Assembly (NCBI GenBank): GCA_020543525.1
Contig: JAHYIO010000001.1
Location: 3,968,001 to 4,032,000, forward strand
DNA length: 64,000 bases
DNA from: Coriolopsis trogii
Taxonomy: Eukaryota > Basidiomycota > Agaricomycetes > Polyporales > Polyporaceae
Direction: 5' to 3'
Each line of letters opens with the position of its first letter. The stretch's first letter is position 1. Positions 1 to 11,742 of the stretch are shown piece after piece. The position numbers and the translations under genes are program-made. The notes beneath the pieces were generated by a model. It did no database searches and was not told the DNA's origin. It saw nothing but the letters and a program-made list of their open reading frames with translations.

Positions 1-398
1 CCCGCAACTGGCCACAGAACAAGGTGCCCATCAAGCACTCTGCGCGGCAGGTCCAGCCGTCCGACTTTCGCACGTTCACGCACATCCTCGCCGCGGACGA
101 GTCGAACCTGCGGAACCTGAACCGGATGAAGCCCCGGGACGCGACGGCCGACGTCCGTCTCTGGGGCTCGTACCTCGACGGCGAGGCGATCCCGGACCCG
201 TATTATGGTGGCATGGTAAGGGAGCACTTCGGGATCCGCATCGCGATCCTGTTTGTATGGTTGGGGTAGCTGACTCGAAACTTTTTGTCACGGTTTTTTT
301 TGTAGAATGGATTCGAGAACGTTTTCGAGCAGTGCGTCAAACTCTCGAACGCGTTCCTCGACGAGGTTTTCGGGAAGAGCACACAAGGAGTAGAGTAG
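1..398 (+). CDS. Low-molecular-weight protein tyrosine phosphatase (3' part)
   Basis: The visible part reads in frame from base 3. Exon 1 runs to 215 and exon 2 is 306-398, with a GT-AG intron at 216-305. Family marks are HSARQV near the start, ILAADESNL in the middle, DPYYG (the general-acid Asp of this family), then NGFENVFEQC and a C-terminal helix ending in TQGVE. The catalytic C-x5-R loop lies N-terminal to this part, outside the window, so catalysis cannot be checked here. The family dephosphorylates phosphotyrosine in cytosolic proteins; the yeast relative is Ltp1. The stop at 396-398 is 155 bp from the convergent stop of the next gene. Confidence 0.93.
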
Positions 399-553
399 AT
401 ATCTCCAAGTCCGTCATCGCAGAATGCCTCCTAGCTCCGAATACCTCTCGATGCTTCTCATTCAAGGGTAATGAGACTGAGCTGTAGAATTTGAAAGGTT
501 GTTGTATTGCTAGTATACACGGAAAGTGGTCACACCCTACGCATTGCCGTTCC

Positions 554-2912
554 TCAGTTGTGCGTAGGCATGTCGACAGACGCCTTGTTTCCAATCGCAT
601 CCTCCGCCTTCCAAAGGGCCGTCGTCGTCTTGTTCTGCGTGTAAAAGTCGACACCGCTAAGTGACACGACACAATCAGCGCACCGTCCTCATCGGCAGAT
701 GGAGGGCCACGAAAACTCACCCCCGGCCATAGAACGGAACGTCTCCCAAGAAGCTCGCCTTGTTCCCGCTCCACGAGAACATCGGGAGGGGCACGGGAAT
801 GGGTACGTTGATGCCGACCTGGCCGACCTCGACTTCGCGCTCGAACTTGCGCGCCGTCGCGCCGCTCTGCGTGAAGATCGCCGTCCCGTTCCCGTACTTG
901 TTCTCGTTGATGATCGCGAGCGCGTCGTCGAGAGTGTCTGCCTTGATCACAACGAGCACAGGCCCGAAGATCTCCTCCCTAACCAACACAGTCAGTGTCA
1001 AGCTGAGCGGGAAAACATGCGGTGTGGAGACAGATACGGAAACGTACCGGTAGCATCGCATCGTGGTCGTTGCTTCGATGACGGTGGGTCCGACCCAGTT
1101 TCCGTCGGGATAACCGGGTACCTCATAGCCGCGACCGTCGAGAACGACGACACCGCCCTCCTCCTCAGCGGAGGCGATCAAGCCGGTAATGCGCTGCTTA
1201 GCTGCTGGAGAGATGACAGGACCGCTGAAGGGCCACGGATTAGTACACGAGAGCTACAAAAGGACGGGAAGATACGCACAGATCGGTGCCCTGCTCGAAG
1301 CCCTGGTTGACCTTGAGCTTCTTGGCACGTTCGACAAGTTCCGGGAGCCATGATTGGGCGTTGCCCACCAATACGGCTACACGTCATATTAGAAAGAGTG
1401 GTAAACAGGCATAATGGAAGCAACATACCGACGGAGATGGCCATGCACCGCTGGCCAGCAGCTGAAGGACATATGAATGAGCTTGATAGTAGTCACTCTA
1501 AGCCAGGCACGTACCACCAAACGCGGCACCGAGGATCGAGTTCAGTGCGTGGTTCTTGTTAGCTGGGAGTACATGAGCAGTGTGCGCCCAGTAGGATTAG
1601 GGACTAGACTGACCATCAGGCATAAGGACAGCGTGGTTCTTAGCACCCAAGTTGGCCTGAACGCGCTTGCCAGTCGCGCGACCCCTGTGCAAAGGTCAGT
1701 TTTGGCTTGGTAACTTGCACGGCTCCACTAACCTCTCATATATGTGTTTGCCTGCGCGGTCACCGCCTACGAAGCTGATAGCCTTGATGGAAGGATGATC
1801 ACAGATTGCGTTGACAGTGGGTACTGTGCCATGTACGACGTTGAGAACGCCGGCGGGAAGACCTGCCCTTTGGCAAAGCTCTGAGATGATCATCGCTGCA
1901 CCCGGGTCTCTCTCGGAGGGTTTGATGATGAGCGTGTTACCGGTGGCCAGAGCTACAGGAATAGTCCATAGCGGAATCATACTGTGAAATCGACACATCG
2001 TCAGAGAACCGACAGGTTCAAGCTAGTATCTCGCACTCACGCAGGAAAGTTAAACGGTGCTATGCTGTTTGACGTGTACAGGATGGTCAATGAAGAGCGC
2101 ATGTTTGCATCGGATATACAGACCTTGCGCACACACCCAAGGGAAGACGACGAGTGGAGGTATCCATGTCTTTAGAGACTGTACGTTGTGTTTGGTAAGG
2201 GGCCCTTCGAGAGAAGAATGAATGAGCGCACCTTCGATAGTGTCGCCCAGTAGAGCAGTGGGTATGTTTGTAGCAGTCTCCACCACTTGCAGACCCCGGA
2301 GCAAGTCACCCTGTGCATCTGTGCGTGTCGTCAGCGTGCGTCTGGGCGCATGTGGCTTATTGTGCAACGGACCTGCGTACGTCTTGCCCTGCTCCAAAAC
2401 GATACTGCTTGCGATGGCGTCCCCATTCTGCCTCAACTGGTACTGGAGACTGCAGAAGGCTTAGGCATAGATTGAGATGCATCTGGGAGATACACGTACT
2501 CCATAACAAAGCGCTGCCGAGTGAGGACACTCGTCCGGCTCCATGTCTTGTATGCGTGCGAGGCGGCATCTACAGCTTGCTCGAACTCGGACGAGGTGGT
2601 TTCCGGAACCTTGGTCAGCAGCGTTTGTGTCGCCTACCCGCCGTGGCGAGTCAGACTGGGTCTCGACAGGGTAGTGGGGGAACATACGGGGTCGACGACG
2701 TCAATCCACTTCTCAGCCTTGCTCTCGACGAACTCGCCTCCGATGAAGTTCTTGGTGCTCGCGCCGGTTGCGCTCGTGCCCTTCCAGTCCTGAGAGATTT
2801 TCTCGGCCTTGGACCTTGCCGTCGCGCTCAGACTGCTAACAGAGCGCGTGGCGGACGCGGCGACAGGGCGTGCACGCAAGTGCGCTGGACGAGGAAGCTT
2901 AGCGAGAGGCAT
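554..2912 (-). CDS. Methylmalonate-semialdehyde dehydrogenase (acylating), mitochondrial
   Basis: Fourteen exons: 2688-2912, 2500-2633, 2373-2449, 2232-2318, 2124-2169, 2041-2064, 1733-1981, 1614-1684, 1515-1562, 1429-1461, 1280-1376, 1048-1224, 721-978 and 554-656. They total 1629 nt (542 residues), the usual ALDH6 length. The N-terminus is basic and rich in Arg, Ala and Ser, as in a mitochondrial presequence. Visible marks are [18 protein letters not shown] followed by [13 protein letters not shown], the NAD-site stretch [27 protein letters not shown], the catalytic Cys in [11 protein letters not shown], and EEIFGPVL. The enzyme converts methylmalonate or malonate semialdehyde plus CoA to propionyl- or acetyl-CoA in valine, pyrimidine and beta-alanine breakdown. 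All introns are GT-AG. One exon is only 24 nt. Confidence 0.97.
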
Positions 2913-3226
2913 GGTGTGTGTGAGGAGGAGCGCGAGCCGTGGGTCTCTCTAAATATGCTGTGGGGAGGCGACCGGTGAGTGTGGAATGAGGGAAGGCGTG
3001 TATAGCATATAGTCAGTTCCGGTGGGGTCCCGGGCAGGCTGGGATGGCCTGCCACTGCCCGCCCGACGCCTCCTTCGCCCAAACGCGGCGCGTGACGCGT
3101 GAGGACGCGAGGGGGTCATGTGGGGAGTCGCAGGCGCCCATGCACTCGACGCGTCGGGCACCGCCTGATCCGCCCTACCTGGCGACTGCCAGGACCTCAA
3201 CCGTCTCTCTCCTTTCCTTGCCCACC
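2913..3226. other. Divergent intergenic region (MMSDH / SH3BGR-like)
   Basis: These 314 bp separate the start codons of two divergent genes and must hold both promoters. Short pyrimidine runs precede the start at 3227. I saw no further gene. Confidence 0.5.
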
Positions 3227-4320
3227 ATGCCCCCGCCTCCCATCCAACTCTTCCTCACGACCATCGCCTCTCAACCCGCGCTCCGGCAGCGTCAAGGTGC
3301 GTATGCGACTCGATCGACGCCTCGCGCACACGTTCATCCGATCGACACTGTTCAGAGTACGTCCTCCGCGTCTTGCAGGTCAAGAAGGTCCAGTTCACAT
3401 CCTATGACCTCGCCTCGGACGAGGATGCCAAGAAGCTCTGGCGCAGGAAAGCACCACTAGGCTAGTACTGGTCTGCTTCCCGCCCGGTCTGCAGCCAGCA
3501 CGGAGGAGCTGACCCTGCGCGCGCACCGTGTAGACAAGCAGCAGCTGCCCGGTCTTCTCGTTGGCGGCGAGTTCCCAGGGGTACGTTCCATGTCTCGTCC
3601 ATTTGCGCCCGGTGCGCTCACGTCTGTACTATTTAGACCTTCCAGGACTTGTGAGCATCTTCCTCACCTCTCCTCTCCGTGGCATCTCCCTGATCAGGCC
3701 CAAACCATCCCAGCGAAGACGCGGTCGAGTTTGGCGAACTTGACCAGTTCCTCCGCCTCAACGAAGACTGGAAACCGCTCGCAGACGACAACAAGCCTCT
3801 CCTCCGCGCCGTCCCCGTTGGCATACCCGGCGCATACTCCCCCGCGCAGATGAACCCGGAACACATCTCGCCCGCCCCCTCCCCGATCAAGACCAAGCCG
3901 AAGCTCCAGCCGCGAGAGGGTGAGGTCGATGCTGGGGAGACGCTTGGCGACGCGAGCCTCCAGGGGGTCAATGTCACGGATGATGATCTCCTCAAGCTCG
4001 TGGAAGAGCTCGGGCTCGACGAGGCGTCTGCGAGCGATCTGGTCAAGGGCCTGTCGAGCGAGAATTCTGCTAGAAAGCAGGCGACCCCCGCACCTGCTAA
4101 GGAGGAACCATCCCCTCCTGTGGTCCCAGCAAAGGAAGCACCTGTTGTTCCGGCCAAGGAGGATGTCGCCGTCCCAGAGGATACCACAAAGGTATCAGAT
4201 GTATCAGGCCCGGCTGTCAATGCAGAGGAGCCACAGGAGGCGGACAAGACGGCAGAGACTACCAAGTCAGGAGAGACGCAGACTACGGAGGAACTGCCTG
4301 CCGTAACAAAGGATGCATGA
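3227..4320 (+). CDS. SH3BGR/SH3BGRL-type thioredoxin-fold protein with long disordered tail
   Basis: Five exons: 3227-3296, 3356-3460, 3534-3580, 3637-3650 and 3714-4320 (843 nt, 280 residues). The first 100 residues match the SH3BGRL family: a first strand IQLFLTTIAS, then VKKVQFTSYDLAS, AKKLWRRKAPL, and KQQLPGLLVGGEFPG followed by a short Asp/Glu/Phe stretch. The rest is acidic and rich in Ala, Pro, Glu and Lys, with repeated AKEE/PVVPAKE-like pieces, and looks disordered. The family has a thioredoxin fold without the CXXC pair; its biochemical role is unclear. The intron at 3461-3533 begins with GC (CTAG/GCTAGT) instead of GT, because only that junction restores the family reading APLDKQ. 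Exon 4 is only 14 nt. Confidence 0.88.
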
Positions 4321-4490
4321 TCGTCACATATACATTTCTCCTCAACGCACTGTAGGTATATCACACATGGGCTCATGGATTACTTCACGATAGATTGTTC
4401 GGATGCTACGGGATAGGATATATACACTACAATGACATCTGACATTACAAGATTACTATGGACGCATCCGAGAAACCAGATCCACAACTA

Positions 4491-5829
4491 TCATTGCTCG
4501 AAGTAGTCGTTCTCTGGCGGCTGTCGTGGGCCTCGCCGACGAACGGAGGACGGCGTGTCCTCATAAACAGGCACTGTCGTCGCAGGGTTCACCGGGGGAT
4601 CCCAATCATCATCCCCCTCCGTCTTGACCCCTTGCTCATATGTGGATATCTGCAAGCGTGATCATGAAGATATGTTTGGCGAACTGCACCGCCTGAAGTC
4701 TCGGACGTACTGGTCTCGAGCGGGAGCTGCTCTCGTCGCCCCTCCTTGGTGTTCTCGCCCTACTCTTGCCCTTTTCGTCTCCTTCTGGCCGACGGGACCG
4801 ACGACGCCTGCGCGGCTTTTCGTCAACGTGCTGTGCGTCGTCCGGAGGAGGGAAATGCCACTCGACTGCGGGCATGAGGCACGCAGCAAGGACAACGAAG
4901 CTGATGAAGAAGAATATGCCAGCAGCGATCGCCGCTGCAACGAGTGGGAACCGAGAGACGATTCCTCTGTACGCGCATATTCGAGTCAGAAGTGAGATGC
5001 ATGAAAGGAGCAAGAGTCGCACCGAATGCCGTGATGGACGACAACCCCACGGAGGGTCCCAGCCAGGACGGCGAGCTCACGACCATGACCTTCGCCGAGT
5101 GTCTTCCACTGGTCACGGCGTCCGAGCTCTATCCTGGCGAGGGCGCGACTCGAACCGATGACGAAGTTGGTCAACATGGGCAGGTTGATGTCGATGGTAC
5201 CTGGCCTGTTGTAGAAATACGACCAAGGGGAGGCATGCAGCGGGAGAACGATAGCCTGGGCGGGTTCAGCGCACATGTTTATGGTCAAAGCAAGGGTAGA
5301 CTCACAGGCTTGCGTACAGCTGCAATGGTGCTGTTGGCGGGGGTGGCTAGGGTAAGAGTAGCCATGAAGTTGCCCAGTGCGATGTTGGCCTCGTTCGCGG
5401 GCACAACTAAATGCAGAGAAATATCATAGGGTTGTTGCACGCCCAGGTTGGGGAGCGTCACGTCCGCATATGGTGACCCGCCATCCCTGCCATGAGGATC
5501 AACAGGCATGCGAGATTGAGTATCATCGACTTGACGTACCCGTATTGCAGAAACAACTCGGTCTCCCAACTGACGGCGACACTCTTCCATACCACGTATC
5601 CTGACCCGATGGACAACAGAATAATGAGAGGTAGTGTAACTGAGAACACAGCGAGCGGGACGAGATGCGGCGCGAGAGGCTGAAACAAACGCAAGACAGA
5701 CCATAGTAGGTCTAGGAAGAGTCGAACAGGATGGAACGGCCAGAAGTAGTTGAGGATACCGCTGCCGTCCGCGACGACCTGTTTACGAAGCTGTTCGCGT
5801 TCGCGTTCGTGCTTTAGCGGTGGCTCCAT
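4491..5829 (-). CDS. SEI1: Seipin (ER lipid-droplet assembly protein)
   Basis: Five exons: 5540-5829, 5306-5486, 5023-5255, 4690-4966 and 4491-4649 (1140 nt, 379 residues). A cytosolic N-terminus is followed by a first membrane span (residues about 45-80). The luminal beta-sandwich contains YADVTLPNL, PYDISLHLVVP and ALGNFMATL. A second span, AAAIAAGIFFFISFVVLAAC, precedes a basic Arg/Lys-rich tail. This two-span layout with a large luminal domain is the seipin layout. Seipin oligomers sit at ER-lipid droplet contacts and control droplet growth. I chose the start at MEPPLKHE; an upstream in-frame Met at 5958 would add an Arg-rich stretch that does not look conserved. The start is 183 bp from the divergent start at 6013. 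Confidence 0.9.
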
Positions 5830-6012
5830 GGAAACTAGAGGGTGCGCGCGCGCATACGCTGGGGTATGGCAGACTGGGGCAAGGAGAGACGGAGGCAGAG
5901 GTTCAGTCGAACGCGCCGCGCGTGTCGCGAGTCCACGATGGGACGTCATCCTCTTCACACGTGATTAACACTCTTGTCTTCTACCACCACCACTTCAACT
6001 GACTAGCTCACC

Positions 6013-6654
6013 ATGGCGAGCAACCTCAAAGATCTGCTCGGGCACAAACCATCGTCTTCGCAGCTTGCGGCCCACATCTCTGCTCTTGCGACCGCGGCGT
6101 CCAAGGTGGACGCGACGACGCCCGAAGTCAAGTCATACTCGGACGCAGTCTACTTTAACTACTATCCCCTCGGACTCAGCCTGCTCTTCAAGCCCGTCAA
6201 CGGCTACAAGCCCAAGACAGACCTGAAGCGGGAGGATTTACAGGATGCGAACTTGGAGTTGGATGGCATAGATATATATAACGTGCCTAAACCGAAGGCG
6301 GGGGCGAACGCGTCGCGTGCAACCAAGTCAGCCTACACCACATATCCCATCTCTCCCATCGTCCTCAACCTCGTCCCACTCCCGACCGAGGAGGAGGACA
6401 GGCCGAGGCCGGAATCTATTAGCATCACCCCGGAGACTACAGGGAAGGACTTCGTGTCTGCTATGGGCGAGCCGGACCGCAAAGGTGGGGGTGCTGGGCC
6501 CTCATCCGGGTCGATTGGGATCTGGTGCGAGTGGTCGAAGGACGGAGTTATGGTTGAGTTTGGGGGTGAGGAAAGTAGGGGACCTCAGGCTTGGGAGCGA
6601 GGGAAGGATGCCGTATGGAAGGTCATCAGTATCTTCCCGGCGAAGACAGATTAA
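6013..6654 (+). CDS. Conserved-looking fungal protein of unknown function
   Basis: This is an intronless open frame of 213 codons starting in a good context (CACCATGGCG). I do not recognise the family. The protein has an N-terminal helical stretch, a hydrophobic aromatic motif YFNYYPLGLSLLF, a low-complexity middle, and a C-terminal Trp-rich segment, GIWCEWSKDG followed by WERGKDAVWKVISIF. There is no signal peptide or clear membrane span. Codon usage is like its neighbours. The lack of introns is unusual in this window. It shares a 183-bp divergent promoter with seipin. Confidence 0.75.
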   Translation: MASNLKDLLGHKPSSSQLAAHISALATAASKVDATTPEVKSYSDAVYFNYYPLGLSLLFKPVNGYKPKTDLKREDLQDANLELDGIDIYNVPKPKAGANASRATKSAYTTYPISPIVLNLVPLPTEEEDRPRPESISITPETTGKDFVSAMGEPDRKGGGAGPSSGSIGIWCEWSKDGVMVEFGGEESRGPQAWERGKDAVWKVISIFPAKTD

Positions 6655-6775
6655 GAGGCATTATCGAAGGTAGGCATGCAATTTCACTGTACTCCCGCCT
6701 TTAGACTAGGTATGTGTATCATCTCATGCCTTGTCTTTTGGTCAGCAGCAGACACATCTTTATGTTGTACTTTGT

Positions 6776-7515
6776 CTACAAGGGGCCAGCTGACGTCTGG
6801 TTAAGCGCATATAGTAGTCGGAATACTCTAGCAGCACGTTCTCACCATAGTCATGGACCAAGCGTGCCGTCACCACCTCTCCTTTCGCTCCTACGGTATA
6901 GAGGCGTCTGGTGTACCGCTTCTCGCCATTTATGACCTCAAATCCCCAGACCTAGAATTCGCATAGTGAGGTGCAATCCAAACTCTCCCGGAATATGAGA
7001 ACTTATACTCACCTGTTCTGCAGACCAGGTCTTACCGCTTCTAGCTGTATCACTCCTACCGGCAGTGTATATGACCTCCCCATCGACCAATGAATCCTCG
7101 GTCCAGTCTTGCCTCAAGAACTCGTGCGCGACTTTCTCAAGGGGCATGCGGCGGCACATGGTGAGGACGGGACCGAATATCTTATCTTCGTGCGTCCTCT
7201 CTATCCCGTCCACGCTTCGCTCCTCCGTCGTCCCCTTGATTCCCCCAGTGATGGTCTGGTCGACGTCGATGTGCTCGGACCCGTCCTCGTCTCTGTAGTG
7301 CTTGACGGCGAGAGTCACTGTGGCCACTGAGATACCCTTCCTGAGGAACCAATTGATGTCTTGCAGACGCATAATGGCGTCGCTATCATCGCTGAGCCGC
7401 TTGTTCTGCCGTCGACTGTGTCAAATTTATGGACGATAGAGGTCAGGCAGGACATGTTTACCATGACGAACTTGCCGCTGATATTACGGGTAGTCATTTC
7501 AGCAGGTGCGGCCAT
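6776..7515 (-). CDS. Tandem paralogue A, small beta-rich fungal protein, family not recognised
   Basis: Four exons: 7462-7515, 7013-7405, 6846-6951 and 6776-6789 (567 nt, 188 residues). Together with the copy at 8135-8889 it forms a tandem pair of the same strand and exon plan. Motifs shared by both are MAAPAEM-TRNISGKF, VKHYRDEDG, IDVDQTITGGIKGT, GKTWSAEQVWGFE and NGEKRYTR. Alternating charged and hydrophobic strands suggest a small beta-barrel, perhaps lipocalin-like, but this is inference. There is no signal peptide. The last coding exon is only 14 nt (encoding the end of the protein, AGPL); its position was set by matching copy B. Confidence 0.82.
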
Positions 7516-8134
7516 GGTAGCAGCGCGGTGTTGGCTGCGGGACTTGGGTAGCGAAGATCCCTTGTTGCTGCTGGAACATTATGTATAGGTCAGTGTCCGA
7601 CGGCTATCGCTCGATTCTCAAGTCGTAAGACATAGGTGAGATACCTATCACCGACAGCCTCGAGCCTGCTTCCGAAGACATCGCAATCCGAAAATGGCAG
7701 CAGCCAAAGTGTATTCGTTCGCATATAGACAGATACCCGATTCATACACCTGATACCATTGGGTGTATGCCGTCTAGGAATGAGACCATAAAGTTTGGTG
7801 GTCCGATGGAGAATGAACTCTTGTGCATCAGTGACTCTCTCGCCACACCGCGCCCCCACCCCGGCCCACAATCGTATATAGATCCCCAGCACTAAATGAG
7901 CTCATGGTCCACGATCTCCGACTCGAAGACCAAAATCCAGATATGCACTGCTTCAATAATGACGTTGTACAGCAAGGTCGTCACTCGGAACCACTTGAGG
8001 AGATGAGCGTAACTCCGACACCTTGAACAGTTGTCCGCAACCACAGTAGAAATGCCTATCGAAACACGTATATTTTCACATACATTGAGTTCAATGCTCT
8101 GGAACGCCAGCCGCTTGAGTATACTACATGGGAT
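7516..8134. other. Spacer between tandem paralogues
   Basis: These 619 bp hold the promoter of copy A and the 3' untranslated region of copy B. I saw no other gene and no obvious repeat. Confidence 0.5.
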
Positions 8135-8889
8135 TCAGAGAGGTCCATCTGTGAGAAGAACAGACGCAGTTCAGTCTGGGTGTACATACAAGCAAGACAT
8201 CTCAACTCACCGTAATCGTAAACCAGGCGGACAGTCACGATCTCTCCCTTCGGACCTTCAAAGTACACATGTCTTGTGTACCTCTTCTCGCCGTTGACCA
8301 TCTCGAAACCCCAAACCTGGAACGAGGCGTTGAGACATAGATAGTACGACAGCATTCGGTGGCATGCTCTTCTCTCACCTGTTCAGAGGACCATGTCTTG
8401 CCGCTCTTCTCCGTGTCACTCTTGGCGCAAGTATAGATGATTTTGCCGTCTGCGAAAGAATCGTCGAGCCAGTCCTTCTTCAGCCACTCCTGGTCGACCT
8501 CGTCGAGAGACACGCGCCGGCTCTTCGAGAGGACGGGGCCGAAGACGTGGTCCTCGTGCGACCTCTCCGTCCAGTCGAGGATCCGGTGTTCGTTCGTGCC
8601 CTTGATGCCGCCGGTGAGTGTCTGCTCGATGTCGATGTGTTCCGCACCGTCCTCGGTGAAATGCTTGACGGAGAGGTAGATGGTGGCCATAGAGATGGCC
8701 TTCCTGGTGAACCAGCTGACACCTTGGAGACGCAGGATCTCGTCGCTGTCGTCACCGAGTGTCTTGTTCTGCGAATATCGACATGCATGAGAAGGGGCGC
8801 TGGATGGAGCGCGAGAGAGATATGCGTGTATGTACCATAATGAACTTGCCGCTGATGTTGCGGGTGTTCATCTCTGCGGGTGCGGCCAT
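8135..8889 (-). CDS. Tandem paralogue B, small beta-rich fungal protein, family not recognised
   Basis: Four exons: 8836-8889, 8379-8768, 8211-8316 and 8135-8148 (564 nt, 187 residues). Exon 1 (54 nt), exon 3 (106 nt) and exon 4 (14 nt) have exactly the lengths found in copy A; exon 2 differs by one codon. Motifs are TRNISGKFIM, GDDSDEILRLQGVSWF, EQTLTGGIKGTNE, KSGKTWSSEQVWGFE and RHVYFEGPKGE. The shared exon plan and high identity show a tandem duplication. The function is unknown. Confidence 0.85.
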
Positions 8890-9564
8890 AGACTGTCAAT
8901 GGGTCGGACCCTCCGATGCGTCGTGATGGATATAGAGAAAGAAGGCCTGCGGACAGCTGACGTCTGCGGGGGAGTATTTATGAGATAGCATAGGCCAGTG
9001 AGAGACAGCTCTTACGCTATCACATGGGATCTGCACTAGAGTCTCCGCATGAAGCGACGACATCATCGACCGCCTCTGCACCCGAGCGCACTAGCAGGGC
9101 CACCGTCGACTACATCTATGACCTCTTTCATGCACCAGGGTATCTCTGAAGCATTTTCATATGCGAATCCGGGGTAATGTGGGCATGCAATATTGCCATG
9201 TGGACCAGATCTGATCATGGAGTGCGTATGCATGCCTGAACCCCGCTCCGACCCCGCCTCAGCACTCAAGATGTATAAATGAGGAACGAAACAAGTGAGT
9301 AGTGAGACCCTGTGGACCTGACAGACGACTGGAAGCATCTGCACCATCATATTGCAGGGCATTGCAAGGATTGAGTGTGCAGGTCGACGCGGACACCATA
9401 AGCCGTTGTTGGTGGTGAGACCCAAGAATACAAATGCAACGGTAAACGCTTGCTGCGCTCTCATCCACCACCTCCCTTCATGGAAACACCATACACGCCT
9501 TCGCTTCCCCTTTGAACACCTAAACTCCGTTCGCTTGCTCTACGCTTGAAGCGGCCCCTTTCTA
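8890..9564. other. Divergent intergenic region (paralogue B / LCCL gene)
   Basis: These 675 bp separate two divergent start codons. A TATTTATGAGA stretch lies near 8974. I saw no convincing coding frame. Confidence 0.5.
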
Positions 9565-11742
9565 ATGGCTGAAATCGGAACGTCAAGTGCAAGATCTGAG
9601 TCTTCCTCTCGTTTGACCCATGTTGGCGGAGAGCTCCCTCCCCCTCTCGAATCCCTTGAAGGGCGCAAGTATACTCCGACACACAGCTTCGAGATAGAAG
9701 AGCAGGCGATACTCTCGGAGCCCGTTAGGAAGCAGAGTGCATGGATGCGACGGTTGCAGAGAGCACTCAGGGTGGACGATCCCCGCGTTCAGCGCGTGTG
9801 GCACTACATCCGTGGTCCTCGTCCTAAAGTTGACCTACCAGGTACGTACCGTGCCTTCGTTTCCCGACAGAACCTTGTACAAACTCAGTGCCCGCAGACC
9901 CTACGCCATTCCTTCATCGAACCATCCATATCCGACAGAAACACTACACTCTTGCGGTTGAGCCTGTTCTCATCCGTTACACCCGTCCCCTCACAAATCC
10001 ATGGCTCTTCGTCGTTTTGGCCGCAGGGTACATCATCGGCTTCGCATTCTTTGCTCGTGCGCAATCGTTCTTGACACCCCCTGACTCCTTCATCGGATGT
10101 ACGGCGACCTACTGGGCAGCGCTGGATGGCTGCGGCCTCGACGGTGCGGACTGCATGCCATTTGATAACTCGACTTTCGACTTCCGATGTCCCGCCCAAT
10201 GCAGTTCTGTCGTGCTACAGAACCCGAGGACCGTTGGAGACGAGCAAGTCGAATTTGTCCCGCTTATCGTTGGCGGCGGTGATCCCGACGGAACCTACCG
10301 AGGGGACAGCTTCGTCTGCGCTGCTGCAGTACAAGCGTGAGTATACTTTCCTTCAGCAGTATTTTCACAGTCAATAACGACCATCTTTAGTGGTTTGGTC
10401 AGCAACAAGAAAGGTGGTTGTGCATCACTGGAACTCGTCGGCAACTTCACCGACTACCTTCCACTGACCGCACATGGTCTCACCTCGATCGGCTTCCCAT
10501 CTGTCTTCCCCCTCTCGCTCCGCTTCCTTCCAACTACCTCGTTACACAGCTGTGAAGACAACCGCAACGAAGCTCTCGCGTTCAACGTCATCATCACTGC
10601 GATTCTCTTCCTTGTCCTTCGTCCGAAACCTATCGTCCTCTATTGGTGCCTGGTTTGCATCGGTTTCTGGCATGTAGCGCTGTTCTCACAGCCCATGGCG
10701 AGTCCGCCGCCCCTTGCAGACGCTTTCCAACAATTCCTCCCCGCCTTATTTGTCGCTTACGCTTTCTGGCGTCTCGCCTTCCGGTTCACGATGCCCGCGT
10801 TTCGACGAGCACCTATAGAATCATCAGTATGGTACCTTGCTCCGTTCTGGACGGGAGTCCTGGCGAACCTTACGCTGGACAAGATTCCCATTGACCGCCT
10901 CGTTGCATCCGACATTACGAAACGTCCGGGCGGACTAACCGCCCTGATCATAATTGTACTAATTCTCCTGGTCATCGTGATCAACCAGGTGAGAGAGATA
11001 AGGAAAACGGGCTGGCTACCCTGGTACCTCGGGTGGTATATCGCGGGCGGTTTGGTCACGCTTGTGCTATCGCAGCTGCCGGGCCTGGAGTTTCGATTGC
11101 ACCACTACATCCTAGCCATGGTTCTAATTCCTGGAACCGGCTTCCCCACCCGGCTGTCCGCCATCTATCAAGGTTTCCTTCTCGGACTGTTCTTGAACGG
11201 GGTCGCGGCGTTCGGATTCGACTCCGTCCTCCAGACACCCGCGGAAGTAAGCCCGTGCTTCTCTTGTGCTGCGGGTTCGCGGTGACTGATTGCATGCGCC
11301 TTTTTCACAGCTGCGACGTGACGCTCCGCTAGGCTCCGACTTGCCGTCTTTTGCCACGAACGCGACGAACTTCAACTCATCCGTCCCGTTCCAGAACCAG
11401 ACGATATTCTGGAATGCGCTTCCATCGGACGAGGCCTGGGACGGTTTTGCTCTACTAGTTGACGACGTTGAACGTTACGTCGGCACGGCTCTGAACTATT
11501 CCTTGGCCGCACTACAGCCAGGAATCATACACTTCTTCAGGCTTGCGGTAAGTGCCCTGCCGTCAGCGCAGTCATCGCTCCGCTATCTCCCGATCCTTTC
11601 GCTGTATTTGAACTGTATCGCTGACTCTTTCTCTCTCCGCACAACACAGTATACGAGCTCAGGCTCGTCTGGTGACTTCACGAAGGCAGCCACGCTGTAT
11701 CCCAATGGAACATGGGTTGACCCTCTCCCCGGTCCATCGTAA
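9565..11742 (+). CDS. LCCL-domain multi-span membrane protein
   Basis: Five exons: 9565-9841, 9889-10336, 10391-11246, 11311-11547 and 11650-11742 (1911 nt, 636 residues). A cytosolic N-terminus leads to a first span, PWLFVVLAAGYIIGFAFFA. Next comes a luminal or external LCCL domain with FIGCTATYWAALDGCGLDG, FRCPAQC, GGGDPDGTYRGDSFVCAAAVQAG and GGCASLEL, including its Cys residues. After it are about seven hydrophobic spans and an extracytosolic C-terminus with several N-x-S/T sites (NATNF, NYSL, NGTW). Fungal LCCL membrane proteins are known as a family, but their function is not established. The domain order TM-LCCL-multi-TM is typical. Confidence 0.92.
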
